The notes beneath the pieces are model-generated. The model searched no databases and was not told the DNA's origin. It worked only from the letters and a program-made list of their open reading frames with translations. A stretch of 64,000 nucleotides of DNA from Parasponia andersonii (lineage: Eukaryota; Streptophyta; Magnoliopsida; Rosales; Cannabaceae), in assembly GCA_002914805.1 (NCBI GenBank), contig JXTB01000003.1, positions 913,516 through 977,515 of the forward strand. Direction: 5' to 3'. A program made the translations under genes and the position numbers. Of the stretch, positions 11,501-22,758 are shown piece after piece. Position 1 is the first letter of the stretch, and the number at the start of each line of letters is the position of its first letter.

Positions 11501-14500
11501 GTTTTACCTTTGAAGATGGCTGGGAGAGGATGAAGCGACGATCAGCCAAAATTGCCTTTGGTTCTGCGATGAGGATGTTGGCGAATGTAAGCATCTTCTA
11601 TTTTCTCTCTTCAACGCACTTTTCTGGTATTGATGTGTTATATTTTCAGACCGCTGCAGTTGCTGTCCTGATGCATGATCCAGTACTTGAGTGTTTGGAA
11701 AAGGCCGAAAAAGTCGAAGAGATAACCCAAGCATTCGAGGACTCGGAGAAGACTCGCGAGGAGGAGAAAAAAGCCTTTGACTTAGAAAGGCAGCAGCTAC
11801 TTGAAGGTCTGGCCAAGGAGAAGTTTGAAAAGGAGAAGCTCGAGGAGAAAATCAAATAGCTTGAAAAAACTATCTCTGAGCATCCGGATCGCATGAAGGA
11901 GGCGACAACAGAGGCGGCTCACAAGGCTATTGAAGAGTTCAAGGTTACTGAAGTCAAGGAGCTCGAAGAAAAAGCCAGTGACATCGCCTCGTCGACCATT
12001 ATATATAACACCTTCTACGAGCATCCGGACTTCGATTTTTCCATCTTTGGCGAAGACGTGGTTGAGCTTGTTTGGAGTTGGAGGGAAGCGGAAGCTACCA
12101 AAACTGAAGATGGTGGAGCGAACACGTGTGCAAAAAATTTTTGTGTTATTTTATTTTTAACTTCAGAACAATACAGGCTTTATCCCTTAATTTTTTGTAA
12201 TACTTTGCTTGCATACAGGTGCGAGCCTTTATCAATGAATGAATGCTTTCTTTATTAGACGTTTATTCCTGCAAAACAATTAAAACATTATATTGCAATA
12301 TAATGATACATAATTTAACCAAGTAGTCAATCACTAGGTGACTGATCGGTACGCTATTGCGATTCGAATCCAACACTTAAAATGGGTTTTAAGTGTTAGG
12401 ATAGATTAGGTCGCTTAAGAAGACAGCAAGTATGAGTGGTGCGAACTCAATGCTGTTTTTCAAAAATTCCATGGCAAAAACATCGAACAATGAATATTTT
12501 GCTTAGTTACTTTGTTGTTAGAGGAGGGAAATTGCGTAATACGACATACTATGGCATGAAGCGAGGAGAAAATCTTAAGATTTAAAGAAATTTTAGAAAT
12601 TTTGGTGATCTAAAATTCCGACCCCTCTAAATGAACGTTTTGCATAGTCCCTTAGGAAGCAACTAGGAGATAATATTCTGATCCCATTGTCTCCCGAGTC
12701 TTATGGTGTTCGAAGACTGCCATAAAACTATAAAAAGTGGACCAAATCGAATGATCGATGAGGAGACACCCTTATTGATGATGACGAATGACGAATAACG
12801 AATGACGATCAACGAATAACGACCAACGAATAACGAATGACGATCAACGAATGACGACCAACGAATGATGAATAAGTAGATATCTTTATTGATGAATGAC
12901 GAATACATGAAGATTTACTGATAATAGCGATGAAGTTGTTCTGCATTCCAAGCATACTCGGTCTTTTGTCCACCAGTGCGAGCTAACTTATATGTCTCAG
13001 GTCGAATAACGACATCAATAACATATGGTCCTTCCCAATAGGGTCCAAATACACCGGCACTGTGCTCTTTATTATTAGGTAGAATCTGTCGAAAAACAAG
13101 ATCACCAACTTCAAACCCTCGAATTCTAAGTTTAGAGTTATAATATCGAGCTGTGCGCTGTTGATATGATGCGATTCGAAGCTGAGACTGTTCGCGCCTT
13201 TCTTCTAAAAGATCGAGCTCAATCCTCATCAGCGCGCTACTTTGATCTTGCTCATAGGTAGATCGTCGTATCTATATTGAGGCGGTGACACATGATATTT
13301 GGATCAATCCCCACCATATCCGAATGTTGCTATGCGAAGATATCCAAATTTGATTTCAGAAAAGCGATTAATGAAGCTCGCACAGGTTCTTGAAGCTTCG
13401 CTCTGATTTTAAGAACCTTCGAAGACCTATCGATTAGCAAATCTTCCAAGTTTTCTATAGGTCCAGTTTTGACCTCATCATTAATTTCTCGAGGGTCGAG
13501 GTCATCGATTGACGTTCCACATGACGCTTCGCCTGACGTTTCTGATGCTTTCCTTTATGCTTCTCCTTGTAGCTGGACCATCATTGTGCGAGGTGTCCTA
13601 TCTTTTGTTGCGAGCTTTATCGAGTTATTATGACAAGTCCTCGCATCATATTGGTTGCCACGCACCTCGCCTACTCCTTGTTGAGTTGGGAATTTCATAG
13701 CGAGATGATAGATCGAAGTTACTGCTCGAACTTCCCTCAGTGTCGGTCTTCCTAATATAACATTAAATGCAGAGGGGCAATCCACAACTAAGAATTGGGT
13801 CATTACCGTCGAAACCCTAGGATAGGTTCTAACGTTGACCATTAACTCAATCATGCCCCTGGACATTATGCTGTTACCATTAAATCCGTAGAGTGTGGTG
13901 ACAACAGGCTTCAGGTTGCTTTCACTCAACCCCATCTTCTTGAAAGCATCATAGTACAGGATGTCGACAGCGCTGCCATTATCAACCAATACTCGCCATA
14001 GCTGCGTGCTTGCACAGTTGATATTTATGACCAACGCATCATTGTGCGGGTAATGGACCTCCCTGACATCATGCTCCGTGAAGGTACTATCCATATCCAA
14101 TACCCGTTGAAGTTTTCGTGGTCGCTGCTCGAGATGCATGACATTAGTTAATGATTATTGTCACGTTTCTCGTGCGTACCTATCTTGCGCTCTCTTCGAG
14201 TTTCCACCAATGTGCAGGCCTCCACAAATAGTTCGCATCTCGTGTTGAATTTCTGGAGGTCGCTGTCGGTCTTCTTCTCGCCTTTCATTGTTCAGTTTCG
14301 TGTACTGCCGCAGCTGCCCTTCTTAAATTAATCTTTCGATTTCATCTCTCAAAGCGAAGCAGTTATTGGTATCGTGTCCAATGTCATTGTGATACCGACA
14401 GAACTTGTTGGGGTCGCGTCTCGCTCTATCTCTTCTCATCGGTTCCGGTAGACAATACCTCTCTTGCTGGTTCGTGACCGCATAAATATGATCTATGGGT

Positions 14501-17457
14501 GCGTTCAGTATCGTATAGTTGTTAAACCTCATGGGAGCTTTTGGAACCTCTTGTTTTTTCTGTTGGGGCTGCTTTTTAGTTGTTTGTTCATTACTCCTTT
14601 TATTCGACCTTTTATTATTGTTGTTGTTTGTAGTCGCATCTTTAGCAGCATCCTTCTTTCATTCCTTTGTGATCTTACAAAGATTTTCGCGTGAAGATTC
14701 CACCCTTAGATGCCGACCAACTCTACGATAGAAGTCTTCAAGGGTTCTGCATTCTCGCTCAAGTAAATCTTCACAGAGTTTAGTTTCTGGTCGCACCCCA
14801 GCCATCATTAGAGTTAAGACTCCTTCTGGTGGGTTGTTGACCTTTGCCAATTCTGAGATAAAGCGATTTAGGTAAGATCGTAGAGTTTCCTCCGGACCTT
14901 GCCGAATAACAGACAGATTGACTAGTGGAATATTGAAATTCTTCGCAGCCTGAAATTGCCTCAAGAATGCAGTCTGGAGTTGTTGCCATGACGAGATTGA
15001 GCCGGACTTGAGTCCTCGGAACTACTTCTCTGCTGCTCTCGTGAGAGTTACAGCAAAACACCTACAACGTGCGAGATCATCGACACGATGTAGTTCCATC
15101 AGGTTGTTGAAGTGATCCATATGATCCTGCGGATCAGTTTTCCCATCGAAAGTATTTATGGTGGGAAGTTTGAATCCGGCAGGTAAAGCAGCAGCTCGAA
15201 CCTCCTCGCTGAATGGCGATTGACGATACCCATCAACGAGCTCATCGTCCCAGCCGGCAAGTGTATTTAATGCGATCCTCAAATTATGAACATTGACATT
15301 CGGAGGGAGAGGGAGAATATTATCTTTTACTGGAGGTAGGGGTGGCCCTTGGTTGTTATTGCGATTTAAAGCAGATTGGTTAGGTTGAGTCTGCTGCGAC
15401 TCTTTGTGGGGTTTCCACTGAAATAGTGCGACGAGATCGACTTCGGTCGTTATGATGCGATGTGGATCGCTCCTGACTACGTCGCTGATCTAGATGTTGT
15501 CTCAGGTCTGTAAGATTTTGTCGAGATTCCCTGCTAATCCTTTCAAAGACATTCCTCGATTGATCTTTTTGCTCGTTGTCTAGATAATTACGATTGATGG
15601 TCGCTCTCCGGGAAGGTTGTCTACGATCACGATCAGTGCTCGAACTTTCAGTACCAGATTCTAGAGGCAAGTCTGCGACCTTGCCTTTTCCCTTAGAGAT
15701 GCAATGTCCATGATGCTCCTGTCGGGTTTTAGGTTAGTCGCGGTTCTCTGTCTCCAGGATTTGAATTCCTCTCTCAGGTTGTTGAGCAGGACGTTCTCTA
15801 GGAGGTTCATGCAGCGGCAGAGTCACCATCTGTCCCTCAGCAAGTCGTCGTAGAGAGTCATTAATTTGACTAGTGATTTGCTGAAGGTTCACTAGTGTCG
15901 CCTCCATGCGATCCTGTCTTTGGACAATATTTTCTGGCGCGGCCGCGACAGGTTGATCCTGAGCAGGATCTACTTGCGCAGCAGCTGTGCTTTGGGGATG
16001 ATTTTGGCTAGTTCCGGAGTTTCTGGTAGTGTTTCTGGTGTTTGCCATTGTTGAAAGAAGCGGAATTGACAATTTTTTTTTCTGCTAGAATAGCACTCCA
16101 TCTAGCGCCAATTGTTGACGGAGGTTTTGTCAGCAATAAATTTGGAAAAATTGCAAGATGTGGCTTGTGTGTGAAAATGATTAATCAATCAAAGTAAATA
16201 AAGAGACAAGAATTTTATAGTGGTTCAGCTCCAAAAAAGATGAGCCTACATCCACTATTTTTTACTATTCTCTGGAGAATTACAAGAGTTTTGTTAAGTT
16301 TCAAGGTTGGAATTCCAAGAGCTCAAAATTACAGTGTGTTTTCCGGAAAGAAGAAGTAAGAGTCTAAAAAGTTCCCAAAAGATCTAAAAGATCAAAGATC
16401 CCTTATAATTGCATTGAACTCTCTTTATATAGGTGATGATAACTCAATGTTTCCTAATTGTGAGAATTGGTAACTGTATAATCAGAAAATACAATTCGAG
16501 TAACTATATAACCGGATAATAACTTAAATGAGATGACTGGTCGATCTTCATAGAGAAACTTTCGTTTTCCTTTTTTTGTAGGTTACCCGTTTGACGAAGC
16601 TTAGTCTAGTTTCCTTTTCATTCTGGTCGCACTTAACTCGTTCAGAGGAGGTCGTACTAACTTATGCGGTGGAGGTCGCACTTAACTCTTTCGGAAGAGG
16701 TCGTACTTAATCTTACTCATGCGACCTGACACGTCCACTTGGTCAATTTTTCCCTTTTTGGCATTGACCAACATATAAGTTTTCAAGACCGCACAACACT
16801 TATAATACTCTCTTTGTTATATACTCTCTAAGCTATTCATTTGCAAGGTGGACAGTAGGTAATGTTTTCATTTGATCGTCCCGGTTTATTGATTTTGCAA
16901 GGATCAAGCACATATATGTGATACTAGATTTACTTCCCGAACCACTTTCAACGAAATATTTCCCAACAAAATATTAACTTGAATGGACAGATATAGGAGT
17001 TGTTATTTGGTTTCGCATGTATAATATATTCTCTTGACAGTACCACTAATGGTACAAAGAGATGGCTAACTTCATTATCAGGTATTTGAGTGGCGACTAG
17101 AAACAGCAGAACTGCTTGGTGAATGTGATGACTCAAATGCATTTGACCGTGATTTGCAGGTTCGGCTATCGGTCTCAACGAAGGGACCTAACCTTCACAT
17201 GCCGCCTCCTTATTCAATTGTAATTCAGGTCCGATAATCAATCAACTGCTAACCAATTATTTCTTTCCATTGCTTGTCAATGTATAGACATAATCCTTTA
17301 TGCTTCCATTTGATGTTTCTTAACAGAGTAGGATGAACTTGGTTGATAAATGCAGGAGTCCGAGGATGGCCGCTGGCACGTGCCAACGATCACGGGTGAT
17401 GATCTTGAAACCCCAAGGCAGTGGTTGTGTGCGACCAGATCCAGAAATACAAATTAG
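5563..17457 (+). CDS. PRORP1: Proteinaceous RNase P 1 (organellar PRORP)
   Basis: Six exons fit in phase: 5563-6756, 7430-7519, 7615-7796, 8105-8225, 17082-17228 and 17356-17457, giving 611 residues. PRORP1 removes 5' leaders from pre-tRNAs in mitochondria and plastids as a single protein. An Arg/Ser-rich N-terminus (about 1-90) fits dual targeting. PPR repeats follow (for example GNVDEALRLYDEARSNGVPL and PERAFELVKQMKIFGIPP). The structural zinc site is complete: Cys357 and Cys360 in CQSC, His586 in GRWHVP, Cys603 in RQWLC. The NYN metallonuclease domain keeps its acidic residues: Asp412 in VIDGANVG, Asp487 and Asp488 in SNDDW, Asp506 in TNDEM. The start is the ATG at 5563; an in-frame TTG just precedes it. 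Intron 4 (8226-17081) is swollen by an LTR element inserted antisense. Without it the intron would be about 340 bases. The coding sequence looks intact. Confidence 0.95.
8284..8960 (-). repeat. 3' LTR of the Tat-type element
   Basis: A 677-base terminal repeat that aligns along its full length with 16113-16798, TG...CA on both strands. It lies only 58 bases into PRORP1 intron 4 and reads antisense to the host gene. Small open frames in it have no coding character. Confidence 0.93.
10010..12160 (+). pseudogene. Antisense ORF region of the Tat element (gypsy-type transposon domain)
   Basis: Several open stretches run opposite to gag-pol. The first part encodes a segment rich in PLRLPTEFNRPHTP- and GLHLP.HPYI-like motifs, which I recognise as the putative gypsy-type transposon domain (Pfam PF04195 style). 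It is followed by a Lys/Ser/Pro-rich linker (PRKRKASATPTVSEA, SKKRKVAFEDIP) and a long charged coiled coil (about 11690-11860 and 11893-12060, heptads of Glu, Lys and Leu). GT and AG sites between the stretches suggest that the ancestral antisense gene was spliced. Extra antisense ORFs between pol and the 3' LTR are known in Tat-lineage elements. This copy is a fossil. Domain naming is from memory of the family pattern. Confidence 0.6.
12776..12876. repeat. Minisatellite of cgaatgacga-type units in the Tat element
   Basis: About ten tandem variants of an 8-10 base unit (gacgaat, aacgaat, gacgatc, gaccaac) in a higher-order pattern of about 36 bases. It lies between the antisense ORF and the integrase end. 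Tandem arrays at this position are a known habit of Tat-lineage elements. Confidence 0.75.
12915..13229 (-). pseudogene. Integrase C-terminal region of the Tat element
   Basis: The frame encodes a typical gypsy integrase tail: RTARYYNSKLRIRGFEVGDL, then GPYWEGPYVI and a final Tyr-rich end, matching the basic SH3-like domain after the catalytic core (GD-L-V motif, GP-EGPY motif). It fixes the minus-strand orientation. Fossil. Confidence 0.8.
13555..16072 (-). pseudogene. Gag and protease region of the Tat element
   Basis: Reading on the minus strand from 16072: an N-terminal gag with a heptad-rich segment (MEATLVNLQQITSQINDSLR), the retrotransposon gag core (TFDGKTDPQDHMDHF, then QGPEETLRSYLNRFI), a degenerate zinc-knuckle-like CRYHNDIGHDTNNC near 14360-14410, and a retropepsin with active site VLVDNGSAVDILYYDAF and flap and C-terminal motifs (FNVILGRPTL). 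The order gag-PR and the motif wording are those of Tat-type gypsy elements. The region is broken. Confidence 0.85.
16113..16798 (-). repeat. 5' LTR of the Tat-type element
   Basis: A 686-base partner of 8284-8960. By eye there are about 50 substitutions plus short indels between the two. The right edge abuts CTTAT, the second copy of the target duplication. Confidence 0.93.
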
Positions 17458-18618
17458 AGAGAGAGGTTCTTTATTAAATTATACTAAATTATTTTCTACT
17501 CAATAGTAACCAGGACGCTTTGCTCTTATGGGCAGCGCTGTACAGGCCTACAACCAAAGAAAAAGATAATTTGGGTGCCTGAAAAGTGTGTTTCATTAAA
17601 ATAATTTTAAATGCATTATACACCAAAATTTGGTTAAATTTTTCAGAAACCCTTTTCGTTTGTTTAATGGATCCCAATCTCATAATATAATTTTGTTAAA
17701 TGACATAAACAAATTCCTTGCCCACATGGTACAACTAAAGAAAATCACATAATATCATTCCTTTGATACTAATATATGGTTGGCATTAATATTAGTATTT
17801 ATTTACATAAAAACAATTGCATAAAATATTAATTCTGTCCCTCTTTGTGGGATTTCAAAATAATTAAGCCTTATGTTACGTGTTGACAAACTCTCACCAT
17901 TTCTTGAGTCATTATTTCATGGAAGTCACTACATTTTCTTAACTACCAACTTGGACAATGTCATACGTTGAATAATTAGCCTTCCTCTGTAATCGCAAGA
18001 CTTTTCGCATCAATAAGACTAAAGACAGAACAAAGATGGTCCAGAGGTAGGTTTGGCATTGCCGTGCAAATTATTATCATAATTTTCTTGTCCGAATTAT
18101 TACTCAATCAGACTATATGCCACTTCTCTCTAGTAGACTTTCTATATCACTTATTTATGAAGATTTAAGTTGTAGAAATTTCTTCATGTTACTTTCTGCA
18201 TTTTTCAGTACGTTAAAAAAAATTTTAAGAAAAAGGTCTCTCCATGATGGATCTATGTCCATAGTAAATGAGTCAATGGAGCATAAAAGTTATATCTTTT
18301 TTCTTTTATTTTTTGGAGGAAAAGCAAGTTACATCTTATTCACATATTTGAGCTTTTGCTATTTTCGGAAGGTTGAAGAGAGAGGTAATTAGAAGATTCA
18401 TTAGTGATTTTTAACAAATAAAAAAGAGCTTTACAACCAGGTTATAAATTCACCAATCACATTACACCTTTTTTTTTTTCAATTAACAGAATTCCTTGGC
18501 AGATTTTCATTGACAAATTGCCCCCAAAATGCTCCTGGATTTAGTAAACTATATCCAAACATCCCAGGATTTGTGATAAAAAATACTATTCTAAGCAATT
18601 TTGAGAAAAAGAAATAAG
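17458..18618. other. Intergenic region downstream of PRORP1
   Basis: AT-rich sequence with the PRORP1 3' leader at its left. The open frame at 18117-18392 has no recognisable domain and low-complexity composition, so I do not call a gene. Confidence 0.5.
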
Positions 18619-19176
18619 TAGGTTAATGACATAAACATACCCTGATTTTAAACTTTTTTGCAAAATATATAGTCTTTTGAACTTCTACAAATTAATATCA
18701 TTATTTTTTAAATCCTACAAATTAATATCCCAAAGTTTAAAATTTTCAAATAAATACCATGACATTTACAATTACTATAAATTAATACCTTAATCCTTTT
18801 TTTTTTTTTGCACATAAATACTATGGACAAGTTAAAAGATGCAAATAACCCCTTTTACCTCTCATTCCAATTTTTCAATTTTTTTTCTTGAATGAAAAAT
18901 TAAATAAACGAATTTTACTAATGTTTAATAAGTTTTTATTGAGTAAATAAGGTGTACAACCTTCTTTTTATTAATAACATTAATTAATTAGCCATTAAGA
19001 GCATAAATTTGCATAAATTTAAAATATGAATGTATTAATTCGTAGAACTTAATAGTTAGAGTATTAATTCGTGGAATTTCAAAAATTAAGGTATTAATTT
19101 ACAGGAGTTCAAAATATGAGGTATTTTTCACAAAAAAAAGGTTAAAAATCAAAATATTTTTATGTCGTTATCCCTA
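18619..19176. mobile_element. MITE with about 45-base imperfect terminal inverted repeats
   Basis: The left end taggttaatgacataaac continues to a T-run before gcaaaat. The reverse complement of the right end (tagggataacgacataaaa, then a T-run and gtgaaaaat) matches it at roughly three quarters of positions. There is no coding capacity inside. The flanks are AT-rich (agaaataag and aaataataa), so the target duplication is only approximate. The end sequence resembles that of the element at 40943-41353, so both may belong to one DNA-transposon-derived family. Confidence 0.6.
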
Positions 19177-19425
19177 AAATAATAAATAAATAAAAACCTT
19201 CTAATTCAAATTATTAAAAATAAATAAAAAAGTCCAGGCTTGATGCCACGCACACGCACAGACAAAAGCTCAGCCGTCAACCCAAATTTGCACCTCTCTC
19301 TCTCTCATCAAAGACTTGACCTTTTTGAAAGAAAAAAAAAAAACCTAAAACCAGTAGAGAGAGAAAGAGAAAGAGAGCTTTGAGCTTTGAGCTTTGAGCT
19401 TTGCTTCGAGGTGGTTTTGGAGAAG
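19177..19425 (+). promoter_or_regulatory. Promoter-proximal region and 5' leader of the receptor kinase
   Basis: Contains CT- and GA-rich tracts (ctctctctctc at 19293-19305, gagagagaaagagaaagagag near 19355-19376), typical of the region around plant transcription starts. Four tandem copies of gagcttt follow, running to about 19403 and ending about 22 bases before the ATG. Function is inferred. Confidence 0.45.
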
Positions 19426-22400
19426 ATGAAATGCCCTAAGATGGGTGCTAAAACCGTGGTTTTCACCTTCTTCTTTTTCTCTCTTATTTTCTTTTTGTTT
19501 CCCGGGAAAGTTGTCTCTTCTTCACTTTCACTTTCCGAGAAATCGATTTTGCTGGAGCTCAAGGCTTCCTTTTTGGATCCTTATGGGGTCCTCTCCAGCT
19601 GGACCAACTCCACTGCTTCAGATCATCATCATCATCACTGTTCGTGGCTCGGTGTCTCTTGCGACTCGAGCTCCAGAGTCGTCTCGTTAAGGATCAACGG
19701 TGGTGATGGCAAGCCAGGTAATTCTGAGGCTCTTACTTCTTGCTCCGAGTCTTTGACTTCGAGCTTTCAGTTTCCGTTGTCTCATGGCTTTAGGAGGAGG
19801 AGGAGTAGTTTATATACCATGGAAAAGTTAGGAGGGAAGCTTTCACCGTTGATTGGGAAGCTTACGGAGCTTAGAGTTTTGTCGTTTCCTTATAATGATC
19901 TAAGTGGGGAAATTCCTGTTGAAATTTGGGGTTTGGAGAAGTTGCGAGTGATTGATCTCGAGGGGAATTCGATAACCGGGAAAATCCCATATGGGTTTAC
20001 TGGGTTGAGAAGGTTGAGGGTTTTGAATCTTGGGTTTAATAGGATTGGTGGGGAGGTTCCTCTTTCGTTGTCGAAATGTGAAGACCTAGAGGTCCTGAGT
20101 TTAGCTGGTAATGCACTGAGTGGAACGATTCCTGGGTTTTTCGGTGGTTTTTCGAAGTTAAGGAGTCTCTATTTGTCTCATAATAGGCTAACTGGAGCTT
20201 TTCCGGCTGAATTTGGAACTAGTTGTGGTAATCTTGAACATCTGGATCTGTCAGGGAATTTTCTAGTCGGTAGAATTCCAGCCAGTTTGGGAAAGTGTCG
20301 GCGCCTTCGGACGCTTCTGTTATTTTCAAATGTTTTAAGTGGTGTCATCCCTCGTGAGCTTGGTCAGCTCCAGATGCTTGAAGTTCTTGATGTTTCAAGA
20401 AATAGCCTTAGTGGTCCAATCCCTACTGAGCTTGGACAATGCATCAATTTGTCAGTTGTTGTGCTCTCTAATCTATTCAATCCACACCAAAACGATGAAA
20501 ATCCCAGTGGAGATTTGTTGTTTAAATTATCGGGGCGTGCACAGAATGATTACAATAGTTTTGAAGGCTCTCTTCCAGAAAAAATTACGACGCTTCCCAA
20601 ATTAAGAATACTTTGGGCGCCAAGGGTGAGTTTGGAAGGCAAGCTTCCAGGCAACTGGGGTGGTTGTGAGAACTTGGAGATGGTGAACATGGCTCAGAAC
20701 CTTCTTGAAGGAGAAGTTGCTGGCATCTTTGAGAGATGCAAGAAGCTGCATCATCTTGATTTGAGCTCAAACAAGCTGAGTGGGGAGCTTGATGAGAAGC
20801 TTCCAGTTCCTTGCATGACTGTGTTTAATGTAAGTGGGAACCTCATGTCCGGACCCATCCCAAGATTTAAGGACAGTATGTGCTCTACTGTGCCCTTAAA
20901 TTCAGATCTTGTTAACTTCTTCCAGCCATCATTTCCATATAATTTGTTCTTTACTTGTAAAACTCGCGTGGAAAGCATTTTGCCATTTGCTAGCACTAGT
21001 TTCACCGTGATCCACAATTTAAGTGGTAACAACTTCTCGGGTCCAATTCAAAGCCTTCCAGTTGCACCAAAGAGATTTGGGAACCAGGCAGTGTATGCAT
21101 TTCTTGCTGGTGGAAACAAGCTCACAGGACCTGTTGCGGAAAGTTTATTTGGTAAATGTGATGGATTAGATGGGATGATTTTGAATGTCAGTAACAACAG
21201 ATTATCTGGTCACATACCTCTGAAAATTGGTGTCATGTGCAAACCTCTTTTGTTCTTGGATGCCTCTGGTAATGAAATGTCAGGATCCATACCCCCAAGT
21301 CTTGGGGATTTGACATCTCTTGTCATGCTTGACTTGAGCCGAAACAAGTTGCATGGTCAAGTTCCACCAGGTATGAGTCGTTTGAAGCATCTCAAGTATC
21401 TTTCCCTGGCTGATAACAATCTGAATGGTCCGATACCTCTAAGCTTTGAATGGTTTCACTCCCTTGAAGTGTTAGATCTGTCTTCAAACTCTCTGTCTGG
21501 GGATATTCCAAAAGGCCTTGTTTACTTGAGAAATTTAACTATTCTTCAGCTTAACAACAATAAACTTCAAGGGCAAATTGTTTCAGGGTTGTCCAATATG
21601 AGATCACTATCTACGGCCAAGTTCTCTCGGTTCCTAGAACAATCTTCAGATCAACCAGCTGGAAATTGGAATTCGCAAAATACTTATGCTTCTGAATCAG
21701 GTAGTGGTGATAAAACTGGAAATGGAGGACTAAACCCAATTGAAGTTGCGTCCATAGCGTCTGCATCAGCCATTGTGTTAGTTCTTATAGCTCTGATCGT
21801 CCTCTTCTTTTATACAAGGAAATGGATGCCAGATTCCAGGGTTCAGGGTCTGGAATTGAGAGAAATAACTGTTTTCACCGACATTGGGGCTCAGTTGACC
21901 TTCGAGAGTATTGTTCGAGCAACTGGGAACTTCAATGCAAGCAACTGCATTGGAAATGGAGGATTTGGGTCAACATATAAGGCCGAAATCGATCCAGGAG
22001 TCACAGTAGCTGTAAAGAGGCTTGCCGTGGGAAGGTTCCATTGTGTTCAGCAGTTCTGTGCGGAGGTTAAGACACTTGGACGAGTTAGACACCCCAATCT
22101 TGTGACTCTGGTGGGTTACCATGCCAGTGAAACCGAGATGTTCCTTATATACAATTATTTACCTGGAGGTAATCTGGAACATTTTATTAAGGAAAGATCC
22201 ACTAGAGCCACTGATTGGAAGATTCTCCACAAGATTGCTCTAGATATAGCCCATGCACTTGCTTATCTTCACGATCAGTGCGTTCCACGAGTCCTACATC
22301 GAGATGTCAAGCCAAGTAATATATTGTTGGACAATAACTTCAATGCTTATTTGTCTGACTTTGGATTGTCTAGGCTTCTGGGGACTTCCGAAACTCATGC

Positions 22401-22758
22401 AACAACTGGTGTGGCGGGGACTTTTGGGTATTTAGCTCCAGAGTATGCTATGACTTGTCGAGTGTCTGACAAATCTGATGTTTATAGCTATGGTGTTGTG
22501 CTCCTTGAATTGATTTCAGATAAGAAACCTTTGGACCCTTCATTTTCTTCACATGGAGATGGTTTCAACATTGTTTCTTGGGCAAGCATGTTGTTGCGGC
22601 AGGGCCGTGCTAAGGAGGTATTCACTACTGGATTATGGGATGCGGGTCCCCATGATGATCTGGTGGAGATGCTGCACTTAGCTGTTACTTGTACAAATGA
22701 AACTCTCTCCATCAGGCCTACAATGAAGCACGTTGTCCAGAGACTCGAGAGAATTTAA
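19426..22758 (+). CDS. RPK2: LRR receptor-like kinase, RPK2/TOADSTOOL2-like
   Basis: A single-exon gene of 1110 residues; Arabidopsis RPK2 is about 1150. It starts at the ATG at 19426; the open frame extends upstream only without an ATG. A hydrophobic signal peptide (about 10-32) precedes the LRRNT cap with a His-rich [10 protein letters not shown]. Two blocks of leucine-rich repeats are split by a non-LRR island (about 345-560). A transmembrane helix lies near 774-797. The kinase has the Gly loop [10 protein letters not shown] (842 on), Lys864 in VAVKR, HRD at 958-960, DFG Asp978 and APE near 1004, so it should be active. RPK2 is a plasma-membrane receptor in anther, embryo and meristem signalling, including the CLE pathway. 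The protein stops at RLERI; the next in-frame codons read PTLA then stop. Known members end in a short QPP-type tail, so a CAA-to-TAA change is likely. Confidence 0.93.
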   Translation: MKCPKMGAKTVVFTFFFFSLIFFLFPGKVVSSSLSLSEKSILLELKASFLDPYGVLSSWTNSTASDHHHHHCSWLGVSCDSSSRVVSLRINGGDGKPGNSEALTSCSESLTSSFQFPLSHGFRRRRSSLYTMEKLGGKLSPLIGKLTELRVLSFPYNDLSGEIPVEIWGLEKLRVIDLEGNSITGKIPYGFTGLRRLRVLNLGFNRIGGEVPLSLSKCEDLEVLSLAGNALSGTIPGFFGGFSKLRSLYLSHNRLTGAFPAEFGTSCGNLEHLDLSGNFLVGRIPASLGKCRRLRTLLLFSNVLSGVIPRELGQLQMLEVLDVSRNSLSGPIPTELGQCINLSVVVLSNLFNPHQNDENPSGDLLFKLSGRAQNDYNSFEGSLPEKITTLPKLRILWAPRVSLEGKLPGNWGGCENLEMVNMAQNLLEGEVAGIFERCKKLHHLDLSSNKLSGELDEKLPVPCMTVFNVSGNLMSGPIPRFKDSMCSTVPLNSDLVNFFQPSFPYNLFFTCKTRVESILPFASTSFTVIHNLSGNNFSGPIQSLPVAPKRFGNQAVYAFLAGGNKLTGPVAESLFGKCDGLDGMILNVSNNRLSGHIPLKIGVMCKPLLFLDASGNEMSGSIPPSLGDLTSLVMLDLSRNKLHGQVPPGMSRLKHLKYLSLADNNLNGPIPLSFEWFHSLEVLDLSSNSLSGDIPKGLVYLRNLTILQLNNNKLQGQIVSGLSNMRSLSTAKFSRFLEQSSDQPAGNWNSQNTYASESGSGDKTGNGGLNPIEVASIASASAIVLVLIALIVLFFYTRKWMPDSRVQGLELREITVFTDIGAQLTFESIVRATGNFNASNCIGNGGFGSTYKAEIDPGVTVAVKRLAVGRFHCVQQFCAEVKTLGRVRHPNLVTLVGYHASETEMFLIYNYLPGGNLEHFIKERSTRATDWKILHKIALDIAHALAYLHDQCVPRVLHRDVKPSNILLDNNFNAYLSDFGLSRLLGTSETHATTGVAGTFGYLAPEYAMTCRVSDKSDVYSYGVVLLELISDKKPLDPSFSSHGDGFNIVSWASMLLRQGRAKEVFTTGLWDAGPHDDLVEMLHLAVTCTNETLSIRPTMKHVVQRLERI

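Larger units (their letters stand above)
8284..16798 (-). mobile_element. Ty3/gypsy Tat-type LTR retrotransposon (fossil) in PRORP1 intron 4
   Basis: A minus-strand element of 8515 bases with LTRs at both ends that begin TG and end CA, flanked by an exact 5-base target duplication CTTAT (8279-8283 and 16799-16803). A primer-binding-site-like tract (tggcgctagatggag on the minus strand) adjoins the 5' LTR at about 16098-16112. A polypurine tract (agctggggggcaat) adjoins the 3' LTR at 8961-8975. Parts seen: gag, retropepsin, the C-terminal region of integrase, a minisatellite, and an antisense ORF region between pol and the 3' LTR. The last two, with the gag zinc-finger style, point to the Tat lineage (Ogre/Retand/Grande relatives). 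The copy is broken and only part of pol is recognisable. By hand count its LTRs differ at about 50 of 680 positions, which suggests an age of a few million years. Confidence 0.92.

Noticed and set aside
12776-12876. CRISPR-like spaced repeats
   Set aside because: Units are contiguous with no unique spacers and lie in a plant retroelement.
18117-18392. 91-residue open frame in the intergenic region
   Set aside because: Low-complexity hydrophobic translation in AT-rich DNA with no support from motifs.
20585-21032. Minus-strand frames inside the receptor kinase
   Set aside because: Shadows of the LRR coding sequence.
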